DNA from: Ectobius pallidus
Lineage: Eukaryota > Arthropoda > Insecta > Blattodea > Ectobiidae
Direction: 5' to 3'
DNA length: 64,000 nucleotides
Assembly: GCA_964059195.1 (NCBI GenBank)
Contig: CAXKWD010000003.1
Coordinates: 197,432,174 to 197,496,173, forward strand
Positions 12,541-23,969 of this stretch are shown one piece after another (positions within the stretch are counted from its first letter, which is position 1; every line of letters begins with the position of its first letter). The notes under the pieces are model-generated. The model was not told the origin of the DNA, did no database searches, and saw only the letters and a program-made list of their open reading frames with translations. A program made the translations under genes and the position numbers.

Positions 12541-12746
12541 ATAAAAAAGGAACTTTTAACCCATACAAGCCATGGATGTTATTATAGTTCCAGAATTTTG
12601 AGAATCCCAAAATCTTAGACAATCCCCCATTCCTTTTATTTATTCAACCCTACGATCCCAAAAGGGTCTAAAAAGGAGGCAATACCTAAAATACAAGATT
12701 TTGGAGAAATGCTAACATAAAAAAATTACATAATACATCAAGCGTT

Positions 12747-12832
12747 GAAATCATTAGAGAAGTTGTCCGGGCTCTTAGGCCCTGCTGGGATCATATCAAA
12801 CCCCACTAGCTGGAAAACTTCTCTAATGATAC
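12747..12832. repeat. Short palindromic element
   Basis: ATCATTAGAGAAGTT near 12750 is inverted as AACTTCTCTAATGAT near 12816-12830, enclosing about 55 bp of relatively GC-rich sequence. Possibly a tiny fold-back MITE; no target duplication seen. Confidence 0.5.
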
Positions 12833-12984
12833 AATAAATTATTTATATGGAATAACATTAAAATACCTTAAAAATTACTATTATCATAGGCAATCCCATG
12901 AGAGTGACGAGTTTATCGATAGATTCGCGACTGCGCAGCAGGAGCGAATTTATCTGATGAAACTCGTCAACTCTAGCTGGAATT

Positions 12985-13515
12985 ATTAAGACAATCCCAT
13001 GAATAAAATGTAAAGGATTATATAAATAATAATTACCTTCGTGTTTTGTTGTATAAAAACAAAACTAACAGTTGTGTGATCACGACATACTGTGAATCAA
13101 CCATCCATGAATCGATTCGAGGTACCTTGATGTCATCAGTGCTACCAATGGCGCATATAAAACATATTTAACTGCATTCGGGTAAGCTAACAGCAGAACA
13201 GAATAAAAGCACACGGACTGGCTTGCACCGAATCGAAATTGTGTTCTTAATCAATGTATATTTCTATTATTTCAATTTCCAAACAAGTTATGTTGTATAA
13301 AATAATCTGTTTTCGTGCCGCTTAGTGGCAGCATCTGACTATTAATGACTGCACACTGATACTCGCGTCTCCAGTAACGAGCAGACGATTTTATCACGAT
13401 AAAATACCCTGCTCGCGATTCCTACAAGAATATTGCAAGATAAACGGCCGTGATTGGTCTATATCCGTGGAATTGCCAAACGTTGTTTGTCAATATCAAA
13501 CACGCGGCGTATGAG
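12985..13515 (-). repeat. Interspersed repeat R2x, copy A
   Basis: Reverse-oriented copy of a repeat that also lies at 29148-29700 and 41453-41990 (+). Shared landmarks are CAACTCATACGCCGCGTG, CCTCGGATATxGACCA, GTTACTGGAGACGCGAG and AATCGATTCATGGATGG. No coding capacity or clear termini; superfamily unknown. Confidence 0.8.
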
Positions 13516-13527
13516 TTGAACAGTCTA

Positions 13528-13740
13528 TATAAAAGGCTTTGTCCTGACTGACTGATTGACAGAGAATCAACGTAGAGCCTAAACTATATTAGGTAGATAT
13601 TTGGAATTTTGACAGTGCTTTCGTTTCATAACGTAAGTGCTGACTAAGAAAGTATTTTGCAAAATTTTGATTTTGATTGTCAAAAGACAAATGTTTCCAA
13701 GGACACGAAATCTTCTATAAGAAACACACGTAGTAGGCTT
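13528..13740 (+). mobile_element. Helitron fragment (5' end)
   Basis: Begins TCTATATAAAAGGCTTTGTC and matches the first ~200 bp of the Helitrons at 57461 and 60385 (GAATCAACGTAGAGCCTAAA follows). The rest of the element is missing. It abuts repeat R2x copy A. Confidence 0.75.
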
Positions 13741-14009
13741 ATACCTATACAAGACCGTATTCAATTACAAAATTAATTATTAGCCTTGCTCGGTAGCCAT
13801 ACTTGATTGAATTGTTTATAACATCACGAGAGATGTATGATAATATTTTAACGAAGGTGGATAGAAGAAGATCATGAATGCATGAATGATACAGACGAAA
13901 ATCACTCGGGTGTTGTTTCGGGATGGGGGTGCTAGGAACACAAATTTTAGAAAGTTTTTTATTTTATATATATATTATATATAATATATATACCGGGAGT
14001 CTCACTTCA

Positions 14010-14290
14010 ATCGTGAAATTCACCTCGAAGCCGGGGTTTTATTGTTTTTTTTATTTTTTATATATTAATCGGTTTAATTGTTTATGCATGATTTGGCTAA
14101 GATACATGAATCTGTGGTACGTTTTAATCGTTTCATTCCAAATATGTTTGCCCATGTGGCAGCATAAGATCCATTTTGTTCGTTTAATTATTTACATTTA
14201 TTATGTACACCAATATAATTAAGGGAAACCTTATATAATTCCTTGAATTTATGTAAAAACGATGTCAGTGTTAACAAATAGAATATTTTT
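14010..14290. repeat. Interspersed repeat copy (partner at 3.84-4.5 kb)
   Basis: Carries TTTTAATCGTTTCATTCCAA and AAAACGATGTCAGTGTTAAC, both inverted relative to the 4-kb copy. This copy lacks the LINE that interrupts the other one. Confidence 0.55.
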
Positions 14291-14887
14291 ATTATTTTTC
14301 TGTTAAATAAATGTTTTAAATGATATAATAAAGTAAAGTGCACCCAATGGGCATTAAGATAAAATTAAACACTGTTATTCACTGCAGAGCTGCACTATTC
14401 ATATTGTTCTTTTTGTGTATGTCAACGCATGGTATTTTGTGCACAAACTTCCACACCATATACACTTGCATTCGGGGCTCGGGTCATGATACCTTTTTTC
14501 TGTGCACACTTTATGGTGGAAGCCATGAATAAATTGAAAAGCGCGTTATAAATGTTTTAAATAAAACATGCAGCAGTTGGGTAAAAATCGCGTGTGAAGC
14601 CGCGGGCACATGCTGCTATAATTGTAAATTGATATAAAAGTAACTTTACAGTTCGCATAAAATGAACAGACCTGTGTACACTCACAGGAATAAAGAATTT
14701 ATATGTACTTAACACTTATGTACTTGTATTCTGCTAAGACACATACGTTAATCGGCTGGAAGTGAATTTTGACTTAGGCAAAGTACTTTTCCCCTTTTCT
14801 TTTTATTGATCAAGAGTTTCTCATAAATCTGATTGTAATAACGACAGTAAAGCTTGCTTTCTAATGTTCAATAGTGAAATTGATACT
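14291..14887. other. Intergenic, nothing recognised
   Basis: AT-rich spacer; no supported gene or repeat edge. Confidence 0.5.
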
Positions 14888-16812
14888 GTAATTTTTATTA
14901 AGTGGTACTTTATGAGATTGTGTGGAGGACGTAAAAATGTCTGTCCGTCTGTCCGTGTGTCTGTACGCGTCATATCTCATACGCTTTGTCGGATTTTCAT
15001 AAAATTTGCTGTACGCATTTATAACGTTAATGGGAAGAACCCTATTGTTATTAAAACAAATCGGTTCACCGTAATGCTTAATTCAGTGCCTATTTTAATA
15101 GATTAGCCTATATCAGAAAGGCGCCCTAACTCAAACAAGATTTATCAGATTTTCATGAAACTAGGTATTCGCATTTATGACATCCATGAGAAGTAACCTG
15201 TTCAATTTGGACCTAATCGGTTGACCGGTACCGGAGTAAAACTCAATTTAGTGTCTATTTTGAAGACACGGTAACTCAAATACACTTTATTCAATTTTCA
15301 TAAAACTTTATATACGCATTTATAATGTCCATGGGAAGACTTCTATTGATATTGGTTAAAATCAGTTGACCGGTATCGGAGTAATGCCCAACATGGTTTC
15401 TATTTTATGGTGATATATTATTAAGAATTTAGCAGATGCAAATCTGTTATCCCGACAACATATCGATTTACATACTTCATATACGGCTTTGGAATAGTTA
15501 GCCATGACCACCGCCTCTCGAGAGTTACACGAGTAATACAGTCTAGAAGGAAGTGACCATGACACATCCCTTCGTATTCAAGCTGATACGTACGGTGGTA
15601 ATAACGAAGTAAATTGGAAGATTTAACTATCAAACTATTCCGTGTTTCTTTCGTTCATCAAGTTGAATACCGTTATATACAGAAGATATAAACTCTGAAA
15701 TAATTAGGCCTACATACATTAAGTAGAGTTCTTCGCCTGTGTATTTTGTGAAGTGTTGACATAATTATTTTAAGAATGTCTTATATCAGTGTATACGAGT
15801 TTGAATTAAGTTTAAGTATCAAACTATAGACCTTTATCATTCCATAAGCTCTGCTTAATGAATCGATCTGCAGCTTAACTCGGAAATCGATAACAAAAAA
15901 AATCTGATGTGAAAGTCACATAACTTCCTCTGCCCAAATAAAAGTTAGCAGTATTCACATATCCTTGTACAGAATCGCAAGACACAATTTTACGCTAATT
16001 ATCCTATAAATACCTCTTCTTTCAATGATGCGACTAAAAGCGCAGGCTATATAACAAACTTTAAAAAAAAGAACAAAGACTGCAGACGTTTATTGAACTT
16101 TCCGCCGTAAAATATAATTTCCGAAATTTATCGAATATTTCCCTCAGATACTTCTTTACTCTATGCATGGCCAACAATACATCTTTCTCACTTCACATTC
16201 TTATATAGAATAAGAGGTCGTGAAAGAGCGCGTATTCAGTTGTTCATCACGCAAGACAAACTTTCAACAAACAGTGAGTGAACAGTGGGTGGCTTGTAAC
16301 TACCCTCAGAGAATTTTTTCGAAAAAAAGTTTCAAATAAACATTTTAGCTCTCAGTAAAAGGAACACATGTGCAAATTTTAAAGAAAATCGTTAGAGCCG
16401 TTTTCGAGAAAATCGCGAAAAACGAAAATTTCTTCATGTAAAGTCCCCTTAAAAATAAGAGAAAATAGTCGCCAATCTTATCCTCACATCTTCAGAAGGT
16501 ACCTGGCCCAAATACGAAATTTTGTTTTCATACGATTTTCCGTTTCGGAGCTAGAGTGTTCACAGACAGACAGACACACAGACATGTTTCCAAAAATAGT
16601 ATTTTTGGATTCAGGGGGCCTTGAAACGTGTATATATGCTAAAAACTCAACTTCGAATTTTGGGGTCGAAAACAATACTTCCTCTACCTATAGTACCTAT
16701 GGTACGGGTAGAGGAAGTAATAACTTATTCTCTGCAATTCATAATTCCAATGAACTTTTTACTGATTAAACGAAAGCATACTGGCACTTTGTTACATCAG
16801 TTTACCTGATTT
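14888..16812 (+). mobile_element. Helentron-like repeat, copy D (three units, split by nested insertion)
   Basis: Starts near 14898 (ATTAAGTGGTACTTTATGAG, lacking seven bases of the usual terminus). It has GTCTGTCCGTCTGTCC, three ~138-bp units at about 14960, 15120 and 15260, and the common 3' region up to about 15893. The matching 3' end resumes at about 16717 and closes with CATACTGGCACTTTGTTACA and CAGTTTACCTGATTTT. Confidence 0.8.
15894..16716. mobile_element. Unclassified nested insertion within Helentron-like copy D
   Basis: About 820 bp separates two halves that are contiguous in copies A, G and H. Near its edges ACTTCCTCTGCCC (15924) is inverted as GGGTAGAGGAAGT (16705-16717). The last 45 bp form a hairpin with stem ACTTCCTCTACC. 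It contains the phrase TCGGAGCTAGAGTGTTCACAGACAGACAG. No transposase frame. Family unknown. Confidence 0.6.
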
Positions 16813-17425
16813 TGTTTAGATGCTATACATTCGGAGTGATGACATGCCACATCAGTTTTCCTAATGCTTGAGCTATACAGTCACATGTGGATGAGCCATC
16901 GCCATTTTTCGATCATCTGTTTAGGTAGCATTTCATCGTCAAATAAATCTCATAAATGATAAACTCTCTCTCCAGAATGAATAACTATTTAATCATTTTT
17001 ACAGTCAGATAACAGACGTGCTGGTATTCGCGATTGAATTTATACAGGTCAGGAATGTAATGTAAACTATAGAACACAGGTGGCTTTGAAGTTGGTCCGG
17101 GTAATTGGAAGGGAACTCTTGCTGAGTAACAAGGGTACTTGTGCTTCAAGAGCTCTGGAGCGCCAACCACTCTATGTGATTTGTTGTGTTGGCAGCCGTG
17201 CTTCATAACTCACAGTGATATTTCCCTCATAAAGCTGTCTGGTTGCTGGGTGGATGACATCATAGAGCCGGCTGAATTTTCCTTATGCATGATTGGGAAC
17301 AACTATATTGTCTGTCTCAAATTTCATCCTGATAGCCCAATCACTTAGGTCAAAATTTAATTTTTAATTTTGATTAAGGTTATTTGTACAGTCATGGCAA
17401 GGACGGTCTTTTGTCATTTTTTTGA
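16813..17425. other. Intergenic, nothing recognised
   Basis: No convincing gene. The overlapping small frames at 16985-17348 show no domain. Confidence 0.5.
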
Positions 17426-17889
17426 AGTGAAACTTCTTTAGGCGCGCTAGGAGTAAATCGAGAGCTAACCCAAGGTTGCGTTACGAAGTATATATATATG
17501 GGGGTAAGTAGCAAGCATAGAGTTATCAAAAGAGTGGGGCCACGGGAGCGCGTGGGGTAAAGATATCAGGCATTCAGTGGGGGCTATTACTGCTTCGAGC
17601 AAGTGGCGTGGTAAGCCCTTCACCATTATAGATGGCTCTACTCGTTGCGTGAGCATCGTTTACACGTCATCAACGTTCTCGGGAACTTAACCAAAGCGTC
17701 CCGTTCATGTAAACAAACACAGAGGCTACGATTGGTGACAGTTTGGGCATTAGTTCATCACAACTGTGTTATTGTTTTATAGTGAATTTCTTATTTTATT
17801 TTTTATTCAGATGATTTCCTTCTTCCGTTCGACATAATTATGTGTATTTCTCTATTTCACTCTCAACGTTACCAAAGAAGTTTCACTTC
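17426..17889. mobile_element. Inverted-repeat-bounded element, ~464 bp
   Basis: GAAGTGAAACTTCTTT at 17426-17441 is inverted as AAAGAAGTTTCACTTC at 17874-17889. No target duplication is evident and the interior has no recognised protein, so this is a candidate MITE only. Confidence 0.5.
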
Positions 17890-18181
17890 TGTCGCGTGGT
17901 GTTCCACGCATCCGATTTTTGTGCTTTACGTAGGCATCTATCCATGGTATGGATAGTGTTTTGTCAATATTTTTATAATATTTTTCTGTAGCCTTTACAC
18001 AGCCTCCTGTCACCTGCTACGTCATCCGGGCCATGTTTGACAGAGTTCATCCCTGATTCAACCAATCAAAAGGCGCCATTATAAAGTTACGTCGGATGTT
18101 CGAAGCAAACAGCCAATCAGAACCCTTCTTTTGGAAGCAACGTCAGCCTTCGCCAAGCACGCGTTCCAAGCTGGTCATGTA

Positions 18182-18423
18182 CAGGTAGGGGGAAAAAAAG
18201 CGGACCGACTAAAATATCCAAGTTGCTGATATGAGCCAGGGAATAGCAGGGAATGTATTGAAATTCGTTGTAGACAATATAGACAATCAATTGAGAAATA
18301 ATTTCACATAATTTGCATTGCTTGTGAAAACAAACGTTTCCGTTACATCTCTTACATTTATTTACGTATCACAAGGCTCTGAAATCAGCTACAAGAGTCG
18401 GTCCGCTTTTTTTCCCCTACCTG
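18182..18423. mobile_element. TA-flanked MITE, ~242 bp
   Basis: Termini CAGGTAGGGGGAAAAAAAGC and its inverse extend over ~29 bp with almost no mismatch. They are flanked by TA at 18180-18181 and 18424-18425, consistent with Tc1/mariner-type mobilisation. A second, partial copy lies at 54736-54793. Confidence 0.8.
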
Positions 18424-18653
18424 TACGTAAGCGGTGCTGTTCAAAATGCGATTCACTTGTTACAGTTCGTTCCGTCAAAATTAAAATTTTAAATTCACTT
18501 AACGTTATTTTTTGTGCTTTATGCAGTCCCTAAAAGTCATGGTATTAGTTGCATACAACGTATTGTAGAGGCGGTGTTGCTGAGTTGTAGCATTGTGAGC
18601 GCTTCGATCATTCCTGTCCGGAACCTCAATGTTGTCAATATTCCAGATTGATA

Positions 18654-18886
18654 GGGAAAAAGCGAATAAGTCGAAGTGCCAAAGTTTCAGGAAAGTCACA
18701 AAACAATTTATTTGCACAGCATTGTTAAACTACTTACATTAGCCCACCAAGATATTTTTACATAGGATAAGATACTGTGTAATAATATCTGGTGGGCAGA
18801 ACTAAATATTGTAACAATGCTGAGGGAATAAATTGATTTTTGTCTCTCCTAAAATCTTTGGTATTTTGACTTATTCGCTTTTTCCC
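18654..18886. mobile_element. TA-flanked fold-back MITE, 233 bp
   Basis: Ends GGGAAAAAGCGAATAAGTC and its inverse, with TA at 18652-18653 and 18887-18888. Further inverted pairs lie inside (CAGCATTGTTA / TAACAATGCTG, then GCCCACCAAGATATT / AATATCTGGTGGGC), so the whole element can fold into one long imperfect hairpin. The GGGAAAAAGCG terminus resembles that of the preceding MITE. Confidence 0.75.
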
Positions 18887-19119
18887 TATCACTCTAGTAT
18901 TTACGTTTCGGTTTTTAAAATTCCACTGTTATATCGGTAAAGTTTACTTAATGGTAAACTTATTTTCACAGCCCATGTAACGGACTTAATTATTTAATCA
19001 TACAAAAATTGCTTCTAATCGGGGAAAATGGGGAGGGTTGTAGAATTTTCAAATGTTGGAGGTGAATGATTGAGGTTAATTAGAATTTTAGTCATGATTT
19101 TAAGTTAATCAATAATTAT

Positions 19120-19420
19120 TAAAAGGACCCGGATTTTGATGACATGTCATCTTTAACTGGTACATCATAGACGTTGCCCACTTATGCAGATATTCTGATG
19201 ACTCCTACATTGTAGAAACTGTAATTTTAGGGAATTTTTTAATAACTTCATTTTTATTTTAGGTATTTTTTTTTAAATTTCAATGTATTTTTTTTGGAAA
19301 GTTTTTGGCCATTTTACGGTATCTTTTCGACATTCATATTTTAGTCAATTTTTAAAAATAATAAGTCATTATGTTTTCATTTGTGTTGTTTCTCGCATTG
19401 TAAAGAGTTTTTTGTGCATT
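19120..19420 (+). repeat. AT-rich interspersed repeat (unfilled relative of 45.3-46.3 kb)
   Basis: GATTTTGATGACATGTCATC ... GATATTCTGATGACTCCTA matches the reverse complement of 46195-46270 and of the sequence left of 45752. The 45-kb copy carries a SINE at the position that is uninterrupted here. Confidence 0.65.
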
Positions 19421-19811
19421 TATTTGCATTGAATATTATGAGCTCTCCAAATAGGCATAAAAAGATCCTGCTTTGGCCAACGAATGGGTTTTTAATTCGT
19501 CAGTCATCATGAATCCATCGAGAAAAAATTGTGAAATCCAGCCATTCAATCGGTCGAATAAACCGCTCATCAGTCCGATGAATTTAGAAACTCGTCTAAA
19601 ATGGGTGGTCTTGGGAAAATGAAGAATCTAGTTGCTGCACGATTTAAAGGAAAAAAGAAAATACTCGTGGCTGTAAGAGGATGTCAAGAATATAAGAACA
19701 TGAAGAGTAAAATATGCAGAAAATGATTAATGACCTGCCCATGTGCAGAACAATTAATAATTAATTGACGTCATCGCCATTCCACCAGGCTCAACCAATG
19801 ATATAGGCCTA

Positions 19812-20290
19812 TAATCGATCCTACAATCATGTTTGAAACATCCAGCACCTAACCTGCAGAAGTTCATGCTGAAAAATGTCGTATCTACGAACCACCATTG
19901 CATACTACAAAGGAAAATACTCCCTTTCTTCTATTACTATCTTTGGTCTGATGGTGGGTGCAAGAGGGACAATTCCTTCACTCTTTGTGGATTTCTGCAG
20001 ATTCTTCTATCTGAACAACATTTTAATAAAAGTGTCTCTGAAAGCCCTGAATGGTTCCCTCTCTATACTCAGAAATCACTTATATTCCTAATTTGTATAT
20101 ATTTGTCTTCTAGTTTTTTCTTGTTTCATAAGGTTTCTTGATATAGGCCTAAGTAGTTAATGTGAGTTTTTCTTAATGTTTATTGTAAATGCTTGTAAAC
20201 ACTTCTTTGTGATGTAAATTATCTTTTTTCTATTACGCTCTGTCTTAGGGCAACCCTTAACTGAGGGAAGCTGAATGTAAATAAATAACA
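19812..20290 (+). pseudogene. LINE ORF C-terminus, possibly R2/NeSL-like, with 3' UTR
   Basis: Two overlapping frames read IDPTIMFET ... EVHAEKCRIYEP and then YYKGKYSLSSITIFGLMVGA, RGTIPSLFVDFCRFF, SILRNHLYS with a stop at 20091. From memory, the DPTVRFE ... IYEP ... GLLVGARGTIP ... QILRHHLY pattern ends polyproteins of non-LTR elements bearing a restriction-like endonuclease; that clade call is tentative. A frameshift near 19905 and a stop after SST show it is dead. A ~190-bp 3' UTR ending GAATGTAAATAAATAACATT closes the copy. Confidence 0.7.
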
Positions 20291-20933
20291 TTAAAATATA
20301 TAATAATAAATAAGTATGAGAGAACTTTTCAATATTTAATAGTGCAATCGTTTTCATTTCAACGTAAAGTAACAAAGACATGGCATAAAATAATATTGCG
20401 TTCCCTTAACTCGGGTAGGTTCCTTTGTTCAGTGTCTGGACTTCATATAAAGCCCCTTCCAGAAGCAAGAAAACGTAATAAAAGTTATTTTAGTGCATCA
20501 AAGAGCATCATTTCATCCCATTCAACAAAAAGAAGAAGAAAAAGTTCTCTGAATAATAAGAATTGTAATCATCTTTCTTACCATTGCTGTTGAATCAGTT
20601 GGGATATGGATAATTCATCCAAGGAGAATCCTTGGGGAATATTATGAATGAAGTTGATTGCGTTTGAAAAAGTGAATACTTTTCTTTTTTTATAGTAACA
20701 GTAACGGAATCACTTGAAATTCTAACTAAGTAATAATTTTATAAAGGAAACTGGAAACTCATTCTGTTCTCGTAGACTAAAAAAAAAAATACTTTCTCCG
20801 TATTCTGTAGCCATGGTTACGTATAAGTCATTTTTGTTAATGACTGTATCAAGAGGAGGACTTTGAACGCCATAAGTACGATAAATTAATTAACCATTTT
20901 GTTAACGCAGAATCGAATAGGCTACATTATATC
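20291..20933. other. Intergenic, nothing recognised
   Basis: AT-rich; no supported gene. Confidence 0.5.
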
Positions 20934-21359
20934 TAGACCTGGGATTTTAAGGCAAATGCCTATTTTGTTCCTTCTGAAATAACATGAATATTTTTTAAAT
21001 TTTGGGCGTTTAGTGATACATCACTTACATTTAGAGAGTTTTATAGTGCCCTAAAATGCCTATTTGGATCTTTAGAGCCTATTTTACTATTTAAGTGCCT
21101 GAAATGCCTATTTTGTACATTTAAAATAAAGTTCAACTTCTGCAATTTTTAAAATAATATAATGGATATCTCTCAATGAAAAGCAGAACAGCAGAGGTGG
21201 GTTTTTCACAGAAACTTGATTATTCCAAACAATTGTCGCTAAAGGAATGCTGACTGACAGGGGAGGGGGAGGATTAAGGGGGAAGGACGATTTAGGCCTA
21301 TGGCCTAGGCCTATTTAGGTGCCTAAAAATAATTTTTAGAGCCTAAAATCTCAGGTCTA
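20934..21359. mobile_element. hAT-type MITE, 426 bp
   Basis: Ends TAGACCTGGGATTTTAAGGC and the inverse of TAGACCTGAGATTTTAGGC. Octamers ATTATATC (20926-20933) and ATTATATG (21360-21367) match at 7 of 8, fitting hAT. The interior is built of diverged GCCTATTTT motifs in both orientations and has no coding frame. Confidence 0.82.
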
Positions 21360-21607
21360 ATTATATGTCACGTCATCACATTATGTCATGTTTGTAAGCA
21401 TAAACTATGTGAGTTTGCATGAATGACATGCATATCGAAATGTTCCTTCACTCCGATTTGAATTATTTACATTCTGCTGTGTTTTAGTAAATATTTCTAG
21501 CTAAACTTTAACGTTACAATTGGACAAAACTTTGATATTTTAAAAAAGTATCTTAGGTACACATTTTGAGCTTTTAAACAGCTAATGTGTTATTATAATA
21601 TAATAGC

Positions 21608-21865
21608 AAGAGCTACAAAGTCATGGCTTTTCTACATAATCCCCTTGCTTTTCAATGAACTTGATCCATCGTTGCACATGCTTCCTGATGTCCACAGAAA
21701 AAAAAAAACTTTTTCGGCTGAGTAGCAAACCACGTATGCACCGCTTCCTTAAGTTCTTGGTCTGTGTGAAAGCATCTTCAAGAGGGCCAAAAAAAGATGG
21801 GAATATGCCAGGGCAAGATCGGGACTGTAAGCAGGATGCTCGTATTATTTCTTATTCTACATAGA
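21608..21865 (-). pseudogene. mariner transposase C-terminus (relic)
   Basis: Reverse strand reads DQELKEAVHTWFATQPKKFF ... WIKFIEKQGDYVEKP then a stop. This matches the close of mariner transposases, where the WxxCIEKxGDYVEK motif ends the protein. Upstream the frame is broken but fragments of the PDLAP/FFGPLED region remain. The catalytic domain and the other end are missing. A relic with the same HTW segment lies in opposite orientation at 22553. Confidence 0.8.
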
Positions 21866-21875
21866 TTCTCAAATG

Positions 21876-22260
21876 TAGTAGTAGTAGTATTCCTTCGAGT
21901 CGCGTGCGACTCCTGGAGATCCACACGGATTTTCTAGCAAGATTGAGGGTTTGCTATGCCTAGAAAATGTTTGTTCTTATTCTATTTTCCACTGCTTTAT
22001 GTACTTCAGCTCTCCACCGCCTTCTGTCTTGTGGGACTGTTACCAAGTCCTTCCAATTCCGGTCCATGATGACTTGTATTCCTTTGAGCCATCTTGTTCT
22101 TTTTCTGCCTCTTCTTCTTGTCCCTTCCATGTGTCCTAACATCAAGTCTTTTTCTAACGAGTCGTTTCATCTCATGATGTGTCCAAAATATGATAATTTT
22201 AACTTCATAGCCATTGCTTCGAGTGAGTATTTTGGGTTTATTTCTTTAATTAAAACCGTC
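21876..22260 (-). pseudogene. LINE 3' end (RTE-like reverse-transcriptase C-terminus)
   Basis: Reverse strand reads KLKLSYFGHIMR, then a stop, NDSLEKDLMLGHMEGTRRR, GRKRTRWLKGIQ and DRRRWRAEVHKAVENR before its terminal stop near 21960. The arrangement (YFGHIMR, GRxRTRWL, DRRRWRxxVHK) is the standard C-terminus of widespread insect non-LTR elements often misannotated as host genes. The left end has a short TAG/CTA tail at about 21877-21890. Severely 5' truncated. Confidence 0.82.
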
Positions 22261-22552
22261 GCTTTCCTGGAAGTTAAATAAAACTTTATTTTTCATCTTC
22301 AAAACTTATGATAAAATTCAGCAGTATTTTTTGCAATGTAAGTGTGAATTACATATCTACAATATATCTAAAGCGTTCTTTATTTAATAATACCAGTAGT
22401 CGTTACAATAACCTGTACCCTGGTGGAGCCTATGTAAGAAAAGCTATTGCAAAGCATTTAACTTCATCTTTCTAAGATGTTATTATTGAATTTACTTCTG
22501 CGACAAGGACAAAAATCGCTAACACATAATTTATCATCCAAAGAAGAACAGC

Positions 22553-22672
22553 GGGCTGAACTGAAGGAAGCGGTGCATACGTGGCTTTTCTGAGGTCATG
22601 AAGAAGGTTGTGCAACGATAGATCACGCTGCATTAAGAAGCAAGGGGACTGTGTTGAAAAATGAAGTAATTA
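22553..22672 (+). pseudogene. mariner transposase C-terminal fragment
   Basis: Reads ELKEAVHTWLF, then is frameshifted with remnants of the WxxxIxKQGDYVEK closing region (AAGCAAGGGGACTGTGTTGA). It is inverted relative to the relic at 21608-21865, so the two may be the ends of one rearranged locus or two insertions. Confidence 0.6.
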
Positions 22673-23013
22673 AAATTTTGTATTGTTGTTGCAATAATTT
22701 TAAAAAGGAGAGTTTGGATACTTATTTTCTTATCGATACTACGTCTATGGAATTCTGCTCCTGGTAATCCTTCAAACGACAAGAAACAGATAATTGCACG
22801 CTCTTCTTCTTAGGTGCAAACGCTGAGCGGTGCAGCCATGTTTAATGTGCAACAGCGCAACACGCAGTGGAGTCATAACGGTCAATCGTTCCACAAGCGG
22901 ATATAAATGAACAACTTTGTCTGCGTGAGCGAGCAAAAAGCGCTACAGCCAACCTTAAAAGATTAAACAAAAAGTGCGAATAGTTATTGACTTACCCTCG
23001 CAGTATTCAATTA

Positions 23014-23967
23014 CCGTATTTTTCCGACTATAAGACGCACCTTGATTTTAGGATGGAATTTTAAAAGAAAAAATAATATGATTCTAAACGAAAATCCGCG
23101 AAAGACTGAAATAGTATATTGCGACACAAGGGCGGAAAGGCACGTTTACGGGTCGAGGAAACAGATTGAAAACCCGAGGCGCAGCCGAGGGTTTTTAAGT
23201 TTTCGAGACCCGTAAATGCCTTTACGGTCCGTGTGTTGCATGCTATTTTTTGCACGACGGTTACTTATATCAATTTAATTATATTAATTGTGATATTAAC
23301 TGAAAATATTATGTATATACAGTCTTGAAGAATGGTGCTTATTTCAGAAAGGGATTCGCATTTGTTATTGTTTATGACAACCGAATATTTATAAAGCGGG
23401 GAGGCCTTGGTCATTTCTGCTTGCAAATAAGCATTTGCGGGCGGTAAAGTAACTTTCCGCCCGTCGCCCCTAGCAACAAGTCACTTTCTGCCCGTCGCCC
23501 CTAGCAACAAGATTGCGTGTGGTAATGTCAAGTTACGATCCATGTAAACAACTTTCGTAAGTAACACTTACTAGCTAAGGAGTGCAAAAATGTTTTTACA
23601 CTCTCTCACAATCAATACAGCACACGATAAATATAAGGGAACAAGACTGTTAGAGGTCAGTACCACCCCGTGGAGACATCTTTTGTATGAAAGAACCCAA
23701 CATTTCTTTCTTTTCGCGTTGTATACCTGGTTTCTGACTACTCTCATTTTATGATTGTCACAAATACGCCGATGTACTGTCTGTGTTACAATTTGCAACT
23801 AACTTAATATTGTACAATACCTTGTTTATTATTTTGGTATTACCATCAATAGGCTTATTTACCGCAATTTATAATTTTTTTCGTTTACTTCAGACCATTA
23901 GACGCACTGAACTTTCAAGGCTCTGTTTTAAAGTAAAAAAGTGCGTCTTATGGTCCGAAAAATACGG
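23014..23967. mobile_element. TA-flanked DNA transposon, non-autonomous, 954 bp
   Basis: CCGTATTTTTCCGACTATAA at the left matches the inverse of the right end over 25 of 27 bases (through AGACGCAC). TA lies on both sides (23012-23013, 23968-23969). Small frames inside (23571-23798, 23783-24067) resemble no transposase. A separate fold-back element is embedded at about 23119-23240. Confidence 0.78.
23119..23240. repeat. GC-rich nested fold-back hairpin
   Basis: GCGACACAAGGGCGGAAAGG, then TTTACGGGTCGAGGAAAC, then AAAACCCGAGGC run inward. Their inverses GCCGAGGGTTTTT, GTTTTCGAGACCCGTAAA and TGCCTTTACGGTCCGTGTG run outward. The whole ~120 bp can fold into one hairpin with loop GCA. Much more GC-rich than its surroundings, so probably a separate insertion. 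Confidence 0.75.
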
Positions 23968-23969
23968 TA

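Noticed and set aside
12892..13000. Short inverted-repeat insertion with an 11-bp duplication CAATCCCATGA
   Set aside because: The right-hand copy of the supposed duplication is part of repeat R2x itself, so the duplication is not proven to come from insertion.
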